From JAFMJV01 sp034436555 (GTDB lineage: Bacteria; Chloroflexota; Limnocylindria; Limnocylindrales; CSP1-4), in NCBI GenBank assembly GCA_034436555.1, contig DAOTUU010000051.1, forward strand, positions 1-64,000: 64,000 nucleotides of DNA, given 5' to 3'. Positions 1-8,960 of the stretch are shown piece by piece. A program made the translations under genes and the position numbers. Numbering within the stretch: the stretch's first letter is position 1; every line of letters begins with the position of its first letter. The notes beneath the pieces were generated by a model. The model was not told the origin of the DNA. It made no database searches and saw only the letters and a program-made list of their open reading frames with translations.

Positions 1-759
1 CGTCGGCTGCGCGAGCGACTGACCGGCGGCACGGTCCTGCGCGAGGAGGTCATCCGCCACTGGCACAGCTACGTGGGCGCCGATCAGGTCACGCGACTCT
101 TCTCGTCCGGTGTGGGCCGCCTCCGGGGCACCCTCCTGACGCTCGTGCGGGGCACGCCGCCGCCGCCCGTGTCGCCCGTCCAGCAGGGCGCCGCGGATGA
201 TGTCGCGGCGGTCGTGGTGGGCCACGCGTCCGAGGCGGCCCGCCGCGCGGCGACGCACTGGGCGGCGGACCCGGTGGGCGCGCCAATCGTGGCGGCACAT
301 CCCGACCTGTGGACGGCGACGCCCGACCTGGCCGCCCGGACGCGCGATGCGGTGGACGGCTGGGTGCGCGGCATCGCCGCGGACGTGGCGACCCGGGGCG
401 CGGACCGCAGGGATGTCGCGCGGGTGGCGTCCGTGAGCGTCAACGCGGGCGCGGTCACGATCATGCTCCTGACGTTCGCGCACACCGGGGGCATCACGGG
501 CGCCGAGGTGGGCGTCGCGGCCGCGACCGCGTTCCTCAACCAGAAGCTGATGAATGCGATCTTCGGCGAGGCGGCGGTCCAGGCGATGATCGACCGGGCG
601 CGCGAGCAGCTGGTGGCGGTCACCGACGACCTGCTGGCACGGGAGGAGGCGCGCTTCACCGACCTGGTGGCCGACGGGGCGCAGCTGCGCGACCTGGCCG
701 CGGAGCTCGCAGCCACGGTCGCGGGCGACGGTGCCGTCCCTGCGACAGGGCACCCATGA
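1..759 (+). CDS. Dynamin-like GTPase family protein, C-terminal part (5' truncated by window edge)
   Basis: The frame is open from base 1, so the N-terminus and any GTPase motifs lie outside the window; 252 residues are visible. The visible part is helical and charged. A more hydrophobic stretch near visible residues 145-180 resembles the membrane-associated helical tail of bacterial dynamin-like or YfjP-like GTPases. The stop codon overlaps the start of the next gene (ATGA), and that gene has clear GTPase motifs. Paired, overlapping membrane GTPases of this kind are common in high-GC bacteria. The call rests on this pairing and on general character, because no motif can be seen. The cellular role of such pairs is not established. 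Confidence 0.6.
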   Translation, partial: RRLRERLTGGTVLREEVIRHWHSYVGADQVTRLFSSGVGRLRGTLLTLVRGTPPPPVSPVQQGAADDVAAVVVGHASEAARRAATHWAADPVGAPIVAAHPDLWTATPDLAARTRDAVDGWVRGIAADVATRGADRRDVARVASVSVNAGAVTIMLLTFAHTGGITGAEVGVAAATAFLNQKLMNAIFGEAAVQAMIDRAREQLVAVTDDLLAREEARFTDLVADGAQLRDLAAELAATVAGDGAVPATGHP

Positions 760-2354
760 GCGACGTCGAGCGGGCGAGCCTGGGGGAGGTCACCGACCGA
801 CTGGATGCGGCGATCGCGGCCGCCCGGACGCTGGGACTCGACACGCGCGCGGCGGAAGCGGCACGCGTCACCATCGCCGAGCGCGACGGCTATCCCGCGA
901 AACTGTATGTGCTGGCGCTGGCGGGCGGCACCGGCGTGGGCAAGTCGAGCCTGCTCAACGCGATCGCGGGCCAGATGATCAGCGCGGCCGGGGCCAGGCG
1001 GCCCACCACCGGGGCTCCGGTGGCCTGGGTCCCCGCCGGGGCCGCACAGGATGCCGCGCCGCTGCTCGCCTGGCTGGGGACCGCGGAGGTCCACGAGCGG
1101 CCCGTCATCGGCGGGTCGCCGGTCGCCGTCGTGGACCTGCCTGACCTCGATTCGATCGCGTCGGACCATGCGGCACGGGTGGACGCGGTGCTGCCGCGCG
1201 TGGATGCGGTGCTGTGGGTCACGGACCCCGAGAAGTACCACGACGCGGTCCTCCACGACCGTTACCTCCGGCGCTGGATGCGCCGACTCGCGCACCAGGC
1301 TGTCGTGGTCAACAAGGTCGACCGGCTGACCCTCGATGACGCCGAGCGGGTGCGCGCGGACCTCGTCGCGCGCCTGCGCGCCGAGGGGCTGCCACGCGTG
1401 CCCGTGCTGCTCGCCTCCGCGACGCACGGAATCGACCCGCTCGAGGCGTGGATCGCGCGGAGCGCGGAGGCCAAGGCGATCGTGACGGGCCGCCTGGTCG
1501 CCGCGGCCGGCGCAGCGATCCATGACCTCGCGGTCGCCGCAGGCGTGGCGGGTCCGGCGGCACCTCCCCCGCTCGTCGATCCGGCACGTCGCGAGGCCGC
1601 CGTGATCGCCGCCGCGCACGAGATCCTGGTGACGCTGGACCTGGTCGGCCTGCGCGAGCAGGCCGTGGCCGCGACGCGCCTCGCCGCCCGGCCACGCGGT
1701 GGCGGCCCGCTGGGGGTGGCCCGCTCGCTGCTCAGCCGGGGTGCGGGCCAGGCGGCGCGGACCGCCGATCCGGAGGGTCACCTCCGGCGCTGGCGGGAGC
1801 GAGGCGCGCTGACCCGTGCGGTGGGCCCCATCCGGGACCTGGTCACCGACGTGCTGCCGGCGCTGCCCCCGGCGGCCCGGCCCGGGCTGGCCTCCCTCGC
1901 CGATCCGGCCACCCTGACGGAGCGCTTCGCGGTCGCCGCTGATCGCGCGGTGGCCGGCCCGGGCGGCAGCTTCCGGGCGCCGACCAGTCACTGGTGGCCG
2001 GTGCTGGGGGTGGGACAGCTGCTGGCCACGGCCGCCGGGGTCGTCGGCGTCGTGTGGCTGCTGAGCCTGTGGATCGCGGCGGGGTCCGTTCCCACGCCCG
2101 CCTGGGAGGTGCCGCTGCTGGGTGCCATGCCCGCGCCCGCGGTGCTCATCCTGGCCGGGCTGGCCGGGTGGTTCGCCCTCGGCCGGGTCCTGGTCTGGCA
2201 TGCCGGGCGAATGGGTCGGGCGTGGGCGGATCGCCTGGGCCGGGCGATCCAGCACGAGGTCTCCCGGGTCGTGCGCGAGTCGGTGGAGCAGCCGATCCTC
2301 GGGCGCGACGCCGCACGGCGCGCACTCTGGGAGGCCACGCGCCTCACCGCCTGA
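756..2354 (+). CDS. Membrane-associated P-loop GTPase (second of pair)
   Basis: This is a 532-residue protein. The P-loop GTGVGKS is at residues 58-64, a G3-like DLPD at 127-130 (proline-aspartate replaces the usual PG) and the G4 NKVD at 186-189. The C-terminal third has two hydrophobic segments (about 415-440 and 450-475) followed by a basic amphipathic tail, so the protein is probably a membrane-anchored GTPase of the dynamin/Era-like superfamily. The ATG overlaps the previous stop by 4 bases, implying translational coupling to a partner GTPase. The altered G3 motif could affect hydrolysis; that is inference. The family is not assigned to a known pathway. Confidence 0.8.
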   Translation: MSDVERASLGEVTDRLDAAIAAARTLGLDTRAAEAARVTIAERDGYPAKLYVLALAGGTGVGKSSLLNAIAGQMISAAGARRPTTGAPVAWVPAGAAQDAAPLLAWLGTAEVHERPVIGGSPVAVVDLPDLDSIASDHAARVDAVLPRVDAVLWVTDPEKYHDAVLHDRYLRRWMRRLAHQAVVVNKVDRLTLDDAERVRADLVARLRAEGLPRVPVLLASATHGIDPLEAWIARSAEAKAIVTGRLVAAAGAAIHDLAVAAGVAGPAAPPPLVDPARREAAVIAAAHEILVTLDLVGLREQAVAATRLAARPRGGGPLGVARSLLSRGAGQAARTADPEGHLRRWRERGALTRAVGPIRDLVTDVLPALPPAARPGLASLADPATLTERFAVAADRAVAGPGGSFRAPTSHWWPVLGVGQLLATAAGVVGVVWLLSLWIAAGSVPTPAWEVPLLGAMPAPAVLILAGLAGWFALGRVLVWHAGRMGRAWADRLGRAIQHEVSRVVRESVEQPILGRDAARRALWEATRLTA

Positions 2355-2540
2355 GGTGGACGGGCACCTCGTGCTCGTCGCCGCGGACCACCGAGCGCGT
2401 CCACGCCATGCGCGGCGCGCGCCCTGGAGGTTCCCGTCGGGCAGCCGCAGTGTGCGCGCCTGGGCGTCTCGGGACACGACCATGACCCCGGGACCGTTGC
2501 GTAGAGCCGCAGGATGCCGGCGCCGGTGCCATCTGTCACC
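2344..2540 (-). pseudogene. Possible frameshifted gene remnant
   Basis: Read on the minus strand, three frames in succession give protein-like pieces. The first contains DGTGAGILRLY, the second VMVVSRDAQARTLRLPDG and the third VVRGDEHEVPVHLRR followed by a stop. Joined through two frameshifts they would form one C-terminal tail of about 65 residues. No start, family or upstream body was found, and chance open frames are common at this GC content. The evidence is only the appearance of the fragments, so confidence is low. Confidence 0.15.
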
Positions 2541-2897
2541 AGTGGCTTCCTCGATGAGGAGTGGCCTGCGCGTGGCCGCCCAGCGGCCATGACCGGCGAG
2601 ATCCCGGCGCGGCTCGTCGGTCCGGGCCGCTGCATGGACCGGACGGGTCCGTCTCGCCGGGATGGTCCGCGCGTCGGCCCGGATCGACGTGGTCACGGCC
2701 GCGGTCGGTCACCGATGGCCGCTCAGCGGTCCGGGGTCGGTCCGGGGGCCCACGCGGTCCGGGGTCGGTCCGGGGGCCCACGCGGTCCAGGGTCGGCCCG
2801 GGGGCCCACGCGGTCCGGGGTCGGTCCGGGGGCCCACGCGGTCCGGCCCCAGCCTCGTGACGGTCGCGCCACCGAACGGTGTGCCGCGGCCCGTCAG
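2355..2897. other. Gene-poor interval of 543 bp
   Basis: No convincing intact gene is seen on either strand. The left part (about 2344-2540, minus strand) contains protein-like fragments in three different frames, annotated separately as a possible remnant. The right part holds about four copies of a 28-bp tandem repeat (2727-2846). The rest is unremarkable GC-rich sequence between a plus-strand gene end and a minus-strand gene end, so it is a convergent intergenic region. Confidence 0.6.
2727..2846. repeat. 28-bp tandem repeat, about 4.3 copies
   Basis: The unit begins CGGTCCGGGGTCGG and ends GGGGGCCCACG. Full copies run 2727-2754, 2755-2782, 2783-2810 and 2811-2838, followed by an 8-base partial copy. 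Copies 1, 2 and 4 are identical; copy 3 has two changes (CAGGGT for CGGGGT and GGCCC for GGTCC). The repeat lies between convergent genes and codes for nothing evident. It looks like a recently expanded minisatellite. Confidence 0.95.
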
Positions 2898-3890
2898 CTA
2901 CGCGCTGACCTCGTGGACCGGGCGCCCGTCCCGCTCGAACGCGGTGAGATTGTCCACGGTGGTCCGGGCGATGGCGCGGAGCGCGTCCTCGGTGAAGAAC
3001 GCCTGGTGCGCCGTGACCAGGACGTTGGGGAACGTCAGCAGCCGCGCGAAGACGTCGTCGCGCAGGATCTCCCCGGACAGGTCCTCGAAGAACAGCGCGT
3101 CCTCCTCCTCGTACACGTCCAGGCCCAGGTGGCCGACCGTGCCGTCCTTGAGCGCCTCGATGACGGCCTCCGTGTCCACCAGGCCGCCGCGGCTGGTGTT
3201 GATGAGCATCACGCCGCGCTTCATGCGCGCGAGGGCGTCATGTCCGATGAGGTGATGCGAGTCCTTGGTGAGCGGAGCGTGGAGCGCCACGATGTCCGCC
3301 TCGACGAGCAGCGTGTCGAGAGGCACGTACACCCCACCCACGCCCTCGACGGCCGCGCTCGGGAGTGGGTCGTGGGCCAGGATGCGGCAGCCGAAGCCGG
3401 CCATGATGCGCGCGAAGATCGCGCCGATGCGCCCGGTGCCCACGACGCCCACGGTGCGGCCGTGAAGGTCGAAGCCCATCAGCCCGTCCAGCGCGAAGTT
3501 CCCGTCTCGCACCCGGTTGTAGGCGCGATGCGTCCGCCGGTCCAGCGCGAGGATGAGCGCCACCGCGTGCTCCGCGACCGCATGCGGCGAGTACGCCGGC
3601 ACGCGGCAGACGGCGATGCCGAGCGCCCTGGCCGCGGCGAGATCCACGTTGTTGAAACCTGCGGCGCGCAGTGCCACCAGCCGGACCCCCTCGCGGGCGA
3701 GGATCTCCAGCACGGCCCGGTCCAGGACGTCATGGACGAAGACGCAGACCGCACGGGCGCCGCTCGCCAGCGACGCCGTCTCGACGGTCAGGCGCGCCTC
3801 CAGGAACCGCAGGTCCAGGCCGGCGTCCGCGCTCGCCGCGAGCAGGAACCGCTGGTCGTAGGGCTTGGTGGAGAAGACCGCGACCCGCAT
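2898..3890 (-). CDS. ldhA: D-lactate dehydrogenase (2-hydroxyacid dehydrogenase family)
   Basis: This 330-residue protein matches the length of fermentative D-lactate dehydrogenases of the LdhA type. It should reduce pyruvate to D-lactate with NADH in the cytoplasm. The Rossmann motif GTGRIG is at 151-156. The catalytic arginine is R234 in NTSRGG, an acidic residue lies near 262-264 in the YEEE run, and the catalytic histidine is H295 in TAHQAF; this spacing is close to that of E. coli LdhA. The gene begins 4 bp after the stop of the upstream secreted-protein gene on the same strand, so the two are probably co-transcribed. Other D-2-hydroxyacid substrates cannot be excluded. Confidence 0.88.
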   Translation of the reverse strand: MRVAVFSTKPYDQRFLLAASADAGLDLRFLEARLTVETASLASGARAVCVFVHDVLDRAVLEILAREGVRLVALRAAGFNNVDLAAARALGIAVCRVPAYSPHAVAEHAVALILALDRRTHRAYNRVRDGNFALDGLMGFDLHGRTVGVVGTGRIGAIFARIMAGFGCRILAHDPLPSAAVEGVGGVYVPLDTLLVEADIVALHAPLTKDSHHLIGHDALARMKRGVMLINTSRGGLVDTEAVIEALKDGTVGHLGLDVYEEEDALFFEDLSGEILRDDVFARLLTFPNVLVTAHQAFFTEDALRAIARTTVDNLTAFERDGRPVHEVSA

Positions 3891-3894
3891 CGGC

Positions 3895-5172
3895 TCAGGG
3901 CAGCCGCTCCAGGCCGATCGCGATCGTGGTGCCCGCGTTCTGCTGGAAGATCTCGGTGCCCAGCAGCACGCCCGTGGCCACGTCGTACTGGCCGCGGATG
4001 CGGTTGCCGGGCATCTCCGTGCGGATGATCACCGAGTCGCCTCCCTGCCACGCGGGCGTGTCCTCCACCGACACGCGCAGCTGGGTCAGCGGGTTCTCGT
4101 CGAGCACCTGGCCCGACCGCATCGCGGCCAGCGAGGGCGGGTCCCACCACCACGATCCGGTCCCCGTGCCGATCGCCGTGGCGTCGGCAGGTGACGGCGT
4201 GCCGTTGAAGTCGATGGTGTTGCGGAAGCGCACGTTCGCCCAGGTCGGGCCGCCCGGCGAGAACGTGGCATCGGTGCTGTAGCCGAAGGTCATCGGCTGG
4301 CTCATGGCATCCATCGGGTTGACGAACGTGTAGCTTCCAGCCCAGCGCAGCCCGCTGGTCCGGTCGACCCACTCCGGCAGCGCGGTCCCGATGCCCGGCG
4401 TGGTCCGCTGGCGAACCTGGACCAGCTGGCGGAAGCCGAGGAACGAGTTGGCCTGGGGCGGTGCCTCGCCCGGGGCGGCGAAGGGCGAGAACGCGCCGTC
4501 CTGGCGGCTCGACGACACCATCAGCAGGCCCGACGCCCGGTCCCACGTCCACGACTGGTAGCCCCCGGCGCCGTCGCTGACCAGGCTGACGGCCTCGAAC
4601 GTGCGTCCGTCCAGGGTGTATGGGCCTGTGAGCACCTGGAGACTGCCGTACCCCTCGGCCGCGATCCGCTCCAGCAGTGCCGGATGCATCCAGACCCCGT
4701 CCACCACCGACCCGGGCACCTTCGACCCACCGAGCGGAGCGATCGTGAACGTGCCGCCCAGCCGGTCGATGGACAGGAGCGTGACGCTCGTGACCACATC
4801 CGCACCCTCGAGCGCGACCACGTCCACCACCGCGTAGCCGTCGCCGGCTCCCGAGCCCGTCCCCTCCCCCGACTCATCGGTGCGCCGGTACTTCTTGCCG
4901 GTCTTGGGGTCCTCCCAGGTGCCGTTCGGGTCCTCCACCCACTGGTGGCGGCTCTGGGCCACGGTCGCCGCGGCGACGTACCAGGTGAGCTGCGACCCCA
5001 CGCCGATCTGCGGCGGGACCCCCAGCGTGGCCGTCTCCGGAAAGACCTGCGCGAGGATGCTCTCCTGGGCGGCGACCGGTCCGACCGCGACCGGGCTCAC
5101 GGCGCCGAGCGTCCCCAGGAGGACGCCGAGCGCCAGCAGTGCGCGCCGTCGAGCGTGGCGAGAGGACCCCAT
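3895..5172 (-). CDS. Secreted protein of unknown function
   Basis: This is a 425-residue protein. An arginine-rich N-terminus and hydrophobic core end in AVGPVAAQ, a typical Sec signal peptide cleaved near residue 35. The mature part is rich in G, T, W and aromatic residues and looks like a beta-structured exported protein. A segment near residues 90-110 (WEDPKTGKKYRR) is strongly charged. I recognise no domain. A GGAGGATG ribosome-binding site lies upstream of the ATG. It precedes the D-lactate dehydrogenase gene by 4 bp and is divergent from an MFS carrier gene. Confidence 0.75.
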   Translation of the reverse strand: MGSSRHARRRALLALGVLLGTLGAVSPVAVGPVAAQESILAQVFPETATLGVPPQIGVGSQLTWYVAAATVAQSRHQWVEDPNGTWEDPKTGKKYRRTDESGEGTGSGAGDGYAVVDVVALEGADVVTSVTLLSIDRLGGTFTIAPLGGSKVPGSVVDGVWMHPALLERIAAEGYGSLQVLTGPYTLDGRTFEAVSLVSDGAGGYQSWTWDRASGLLMVSSSRQDGAFSPFAAPGEAPPQANSFLGFRQLVQVRQRTTPGIGTALPEWVDRTSGLRWAGSYTFVNPMDAMSQPMTFGYSTDATFSPGGPTWANVRFRNTIDFNGTPSPADATAIGTGTGSWWWDPPSLAAMRSGQVLDENPLTQLRVSVEDTPAWQGGDSVIIRTEMPGNRIRGQYDVATGVLLGTEIFQQNAGTTIAIGLERLP

Positions 5173-5273
5173 GGGCGACCATCCTCCGGAGAACAGGCAG
5201 TCGCCGTACGATACCCGACGCGCTCCGCCCCGGCGTCCACCACGCCTCGGCGCATCGGCGACAATGGGTGCCC

Positions 5274-6494
5274 GTGTCGATCCGACGCCTCCGAATCCTG
5301 TTCGTCGCGTCCGGCATCGCGCTCGGGTTCACGCTGCCCTGGAACGTGCCGCAGCTCGCGCAGGCGGGCCTGGATCCGGGCCAGGTGGGAGGCGTCCTGG
5401 GCATGGCCGCCCTCCTCTCGCTCGTCGGGTACCCGGCGTGGGGACTCGTCGCGGACACCCTCCTGGGCCGGGACCGGACGCTCGTGGTGGCGGCGCTGCT
5501 GGCCGCGGCATCGGGCGTGGGGATCCTGCTGAGCGCCGACCGCCCGGACTGGCTGGCGACGTTCATCATCGCCCAACTCGTGTGCGTCGCACCATGGGCA
5601 CCCATCTCCGACGCGCTCGCGCTCGGCGTCCTGGGGACGGGTGCGCGCAGCTATGGGCGGATCCGCAGCGGCACCTCCGCGGGGTGGGTGGGGGCGGTGC
5701 TCCTGGCGGGTGCCATCGCCACCACGGCGGGGCTCCAGCCGGTGCGCGGTCTGTTCGTGGTCGCCGCGCTGGCGATGGCCGCGGTCGCCGCGGCGGGACG
5801 CACGCCGCAGATCGCGTCCCGGCGTCCCGGCCGACCCACCAGGGGGGAGCGCCTCACATGGGCCGGCTTCCGCGGCACGCTGCGCGCCTCGCCCATCTTC
5901 CTGCCGTTCCTGGCGGTGCTGCTGCTGGCGAGTCTCGCCACCAACGCCTCGTATGCCTTCATCTCGCTGCGCATCCTCGATGAGGGCGGCGGCCCGATGC
6001 TCCTCGCGCTCGCGGCCGCGATGCCCGCGGTCGTGGAGGTGCCGACGTTCACGATGGTCGGCCGGCTCGCCGACCGATTCGGGCTGCGGGCGCTGTACCT
6101 GGCGGGATCGATGTTCACGGCGACCCAGATGCTCATCATCGCGATCGCCCCCGTCCCGGCGATCATCGCGCTGGTGCGGCTCCTCGACGGCGCCGGATTC
6201 GCGCTCCGGTACAGCTCCATCGTGCTCATCACGGGCGCCGCCCTCCCGGACCGGCTGCGGGCCACCGGCCAGTCCATCGCGTCGCTGATGACGAGCGGCG
6301 TCGCGCCCATCGTCTCGGTGCCGGTGGGCGGCTGGGTCTACGGCGCGTTCGGCGGCAGCACGCTGTTCGCGGCATGCTCCGCGGTGCTGTGGGTGGCCAC
6401 CGCCGTGGCCTCACGGGTCCTGGCACCCCTCACCGCGCAGCGACGCGCGGCCCCAGCCGAGGACGCCCATCCGACGACGACGCCCGGCGCCTGA
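5274..6494 (+). CDS. MFS transporter (MFS_1-like family)
   Basis: This is a 406-residue integral membrane protein with about 12 hydrophobic segments and a basic central loop near residues 180-200 (RRPGRPTRGE). It resembles the MFS_1-like subgroup that includes nucleoside:H+ symporter-like and 3-phenylpropionate transporter-like proteins; the substrate is unknown. The GTG start at 5274 was chosen because the first membrane helix follows directly and a GACAAT box lies 8 bases upstream, a leaderless arrangement seen repeatedly in this window. GTG at 5268 is an in-frame alternative. It converges on the acyltransferase gene with an 18-bp gap. Confidence 0.78.
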   Translation: MSIRRLRILFVASGIALGFTLPWNVPQLAQAGLDPGQVGGVLGMAALLSLVGYPAWGLVADTLLGRDRTLVVAALLAAASGVGILLSADRPDWLATFIIAQLVCVAPWAPISDALALGVLGTGARSYGRIRSGTSAGWVGAVLLAGAIATTAGLQPVRGLFVVAALAMAAVAAAGRTPQIASRRPGRPTRGERLTWAGFRGTLRASPIFLPFLAVLLLASLATNASYAFISLRILDEGGGPMLLALAAAMPAVVEVPTFTMVGRLADRFGLRALYLAGSMFTATQMLIIAIAPVPAIIALVRLLDGAGFALRYSSIVLITGAALPDRLRATGQSIASLMTSGVAPIVSVPVGGWVYGAFGGSTLFAACSAVLWVATAVASRVLAPLTAQRRAAPAEDAHPTTTPGA

Positions 6495-6512
6495 CCGGCG
6501 GCCACGCGCTGG

Positions 6513-8960
6513 TCAGTCGTCCGCCGCGGCGAGCACCCGCTGGAGCGCCTTGTCCAGCACCGGCGCCAGCGACCGCGCGAAGCTGGCCGTGAGATGGTGG
6601 TCGTCGCGGTAGCGGATGAAGCCATCCGCCGCGACGGGGCACGACGATCGGTCGCACAGCACCCGGCTGAAGTCGAGCAGGGCCGCGTCGGCGACCTTGG
6701 CGGCGGCCTTCTCGCGCTCCGGCACACCACCCCAGGTGAGCATGGAGCGCGGCACCGCGCAGGGACGGACGTCTCCCCGATTCCGCGACAGGCAGGCCGG
6801 CGCGTCCTGGTCGCCCCAGGGCGTGTCCACGATGACCACCTTCGCGCCGGGCACCCTGGCCAGCGCCTCCCCGATGGCGCGCCCCTGGGCCGTGGGCGAC
6901 TCATCGGCGTCTCGAAGCGGGTGGAACCAGCGCAGCTGGGTCGTGATGACGAGGTCCGGCTGGAGGCGCTTCAGCTTTCCGATGGCATCCTCCACGAAGT
7001 CGGTGCACTCCGGATAGTCGCGCTTCTGGAGCGTGTTCCGGAGCGGCATCAGGGTGAAGGGGCAGCTCACCTTGGTCATCACCACCAGCCGCCAGTCGCG
7101 TGCCTTGGCGATCCGCTCCAGGGCGGGGAACCAGTGGGCCGCGTGCGAGTCCCCGACCAGCGCGACGATGAACTCGCCGCCTCGGTCGCCATAGACGCAG
7201 TCGGGGACCGCGCGGACGGGCTCGAAGGCGAGGCAGCCGTCAGAACGGAGGCGCTCCTCGTCATCGCGCGCGGCCCGCAGCGGCGGCCGGACATCGGCGG
7301 GCAGCGCGTAGGACACGGGCGTGGCCTTCGGCGTGCGCTCGGGCCTCGGCGTGGGCGTGGCGGTCGGCGCGGCCGTGGGCGTGGCGGCCGGCGCGGGCGC
7401 GGGCGATGCGGCCGGCGCGGGCGTGGGCGTGGCGGTCGGCGCGGCCGTGGGCGTGGCGGTCGGCGCGATGGACGACGACGGCGACGGGCCCGGTGATGGT
7501 GACGGGGGCGGGCGGTGGATCGCGGCATCCGGGATCACCGGGACGCCCGGCGGCGGGATGGGCGGGGCGTGCGCGGTCGGAGGCGGGCTCGGCGTGGGGG
7601 CGGGCGAGGCGACCTGCGGTGACGGGGTGGCGGGAGCGGGGGAATCGCCGGGCAGCACCACCAGCGGGTCGTCCGACGCCCCCGGAGGCACCAGCACCGG
7701 ATCGTCGCTCGCCCCCGGCGAGGCATCGATGTCCAACGGCGGGTCGGACGGCGCAGGTCCGACGGCCGTCACGCCATCACCCTGACCGAACACCCCGGCG
7801 TCGCCGCTCACCGCCGCCACGGCCACCGACGCCCCCACGACCAGCACGATCGTGGCCACGCCGCCCGCGAGCGTCCGGCGCGTCTGCGGGGACAGCCGAC
7901 CGACCCCCTCGCGGATGGGCTCCTCCAGCCACAGCGTGGACATCGTCGCCATCAGGATGGCGATCGCCACCAGCGCCAGCCGGGATGCCGGAGCCAGTTC
8001 GCCCCCCAGGTACCACATCGGCAGCACGAGCAGCGGCCAGTGCCACAGGTACAGCGCGTAGCTGATGCGCCCGGTGAAGCGGAGCGGCCCGAACCCGAGC
8101 ACCGCGGCGGGCCCCCAGCGCCGATCGCCGCCGAGCACCAGGGCGGCGGCGGCGGCGACCGGCAGTGCGGCGGCGGTGCCGGGCCAGGCCAGGTCGCCCG
8201 TGTAGCTGACACCCGCCCACGCCACACCCGCCAGCCCGGCCCAGGCGAGCATGCCCAGAAGTCGACCCCCGCGCGCCAGCCACGGCAGCGCCACGGCCAC
8301 GAGCCCGCCCAGGGCAAGCTCCCACGCCCGCGTCAGCAGCAGGTAGAACGCCCAGTCCGGAGCCGCGTCCGTCAGCCACACGCTCCATGCGAACGAGCCC
8401 GCGGTGATGGCCGCGAGCAGCACCCCCGCCCACAGCCGGGGATGGGGCAGCCGGGTGACCGCGATGAGCAGCACCGGCCAGAACAGGTAGAACTGCTCCT
8501 CCACCGAGAGCGACCAGAAATGCAGGAACGGCGACGGTTCGCCCGGCACCGCGAAATAGCCGCCCTGGGTCGCGAAGCGCAGGTTGGACACCCAGACCGC
8601 CGCCGACGCGCCATCCATGGCCACGCGCGGCACGTCCAGCGGCGCGACCGCGACCAGCGAGCCCAGCAGGGTGACGAGGATGACGACCGAGGACGCGGGC
8701 AGCAGCCGGCGCATGCGCCGGGCGTAGAAGGCGCCCAGCGCGATGCGGCCCGATCGCTCGCGCTCGCGCAGCAGCAGCCCGGTGATGAGGAATCCCGAGA
8801 TGACGAAGAAGACGTCGACGCCGATGAAGCCGCCGGTCACGCCGAAGGGGCCGGCGTGATAGATGACCACGAGCAGCACGGCGATGCCGCGCAGCCCTTC
8901 GATGTCGGGTCGATAGGTGTCGCTCCGGTGCGCGACGACACGACCGGTGCCGGAAGACAT
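6513..8960 (-). CDS. Acyltransferase-3 / SGNH O-acetylase (OafA-like)
   Basis: This 815-residue two-domain enzyme should transfer acetyl or other acyl groups to cell-surface glycans. The N-terminal half has about 10-11 membrane helices with acyltransferase-3 hallmarks: the early YRPDIEGLRG, FFVISGFL and SVEEQFYLFWP. A long Pro/Ala/Thr-rich linker (about residues 400-560) follows. The C-terminal SGNH hydrolase domain shows VALVGDSHAAHW (about 600) and a late DHHLT (about 787). The membrane half probably delivers acyl groups outward and the SGNH domain attaches them. GGAG lies 5 bases before the ATG. The acceptor (peptidoglycan, teichoic-like polymer or capsule) is unknown. Confidence 0.9.
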   Translation of the reverse strand: MSSGTGRVVAHRSDTYRPDIEGLRGIAVLLVVIYHAGPFGVTGGFIGVDVFFVISGFLITGLLLRERERSGRIALGAFYARRMRRLLPASSVVILVTLLGSLVAVAPLDVPRVAMDGASAAVWVSNLRFATQGGYFAVPGEPSPFLHFWSLSVEEQFYLFWPVLLIAVTRLPHPRLWAGVLLAAITAGSFAWSVWLTDAAPDWAFYLLLTRAWELALGGLVAVALPWLARGGRLLGMLAWAGLAGVAWAGVSYTGDLAWPGTAAALPVAAAAALVLGGDRRWGPAAVLGFGPLRFTGRISYALYLWHWPLLVLPMWYLGGELAPASRLALVAIAILMATMSTLWLEEPIREGVGRLSPQTRRTLAGGVATIVLVVGASVAVAAVSGDAGVFGQGDGVTAVGPAPSDPPLDIDASPGASDDPVLVPPGASDDPLVVLPGDSPAPATPSPQVASPAPTPSPPPTAHAPPIPPPGVPVIPDAAIHRPPPSPSPGPSPSSSIAPTATPTAAPTATPTPAPAASPAPAPAATPTAAPTATPTPRPERTPKATPVSYALPADVRPPLRAARDDEERLRSDGCLAFEPVRAVPDCVYGDRGGEFIVALVGDSHAAHWFPALERIAKARDWRLVVMTKVSCPFTLMPLRNTLQKRDYPECTDFVEDAIGKLKRLQPDLVITTQLRWFHPLRDADESPTAQGRAIGEALARVPGAKVVIVDTPWGDQDAPACLSRNRGDVRPCAVPRSMLTWGGVPEREKAAAKVADAALLDFSRVLCDRSSCPVAADGFIRYRDDHHLTASFARSLAPVLDKALQRVLAAADD
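7351..7467. repeat. 24-bp coding repeat in the acyltransferase linker
   Basis: On the plus strand a unit beginning GTGGGCGTGGCGG recurs at 7351, 7375, 7423 and 7447, with a diverged stretch in between. It encodes the Ala/Pro/Thr linker of the acyltransferase-SGNH protein. Repeat-number change would alter linker length only. Confidence 0.85.

Noticed and set aside
84..2696. 870-codon minus-strand frame opposite the GTPase pair
   Set aside because: It is an antisense shadow with Arg/Gly/His-rich composition and no motif; the plus strand carries the P-loop and NKVD motifs.
2727..2846. Tandem repeat considered as a CRISPR array
   Set aside because: The 28-bp units abut with no unique spacers, and no cas gene is present.
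6491..6516. CTGACC...GGTCAG inverted repeat across two convergent stops
   Set aside because: The 6-bp arms with a 14-base loop are too weak to call a terminator; the symmetry partly comes from the two stop codons.
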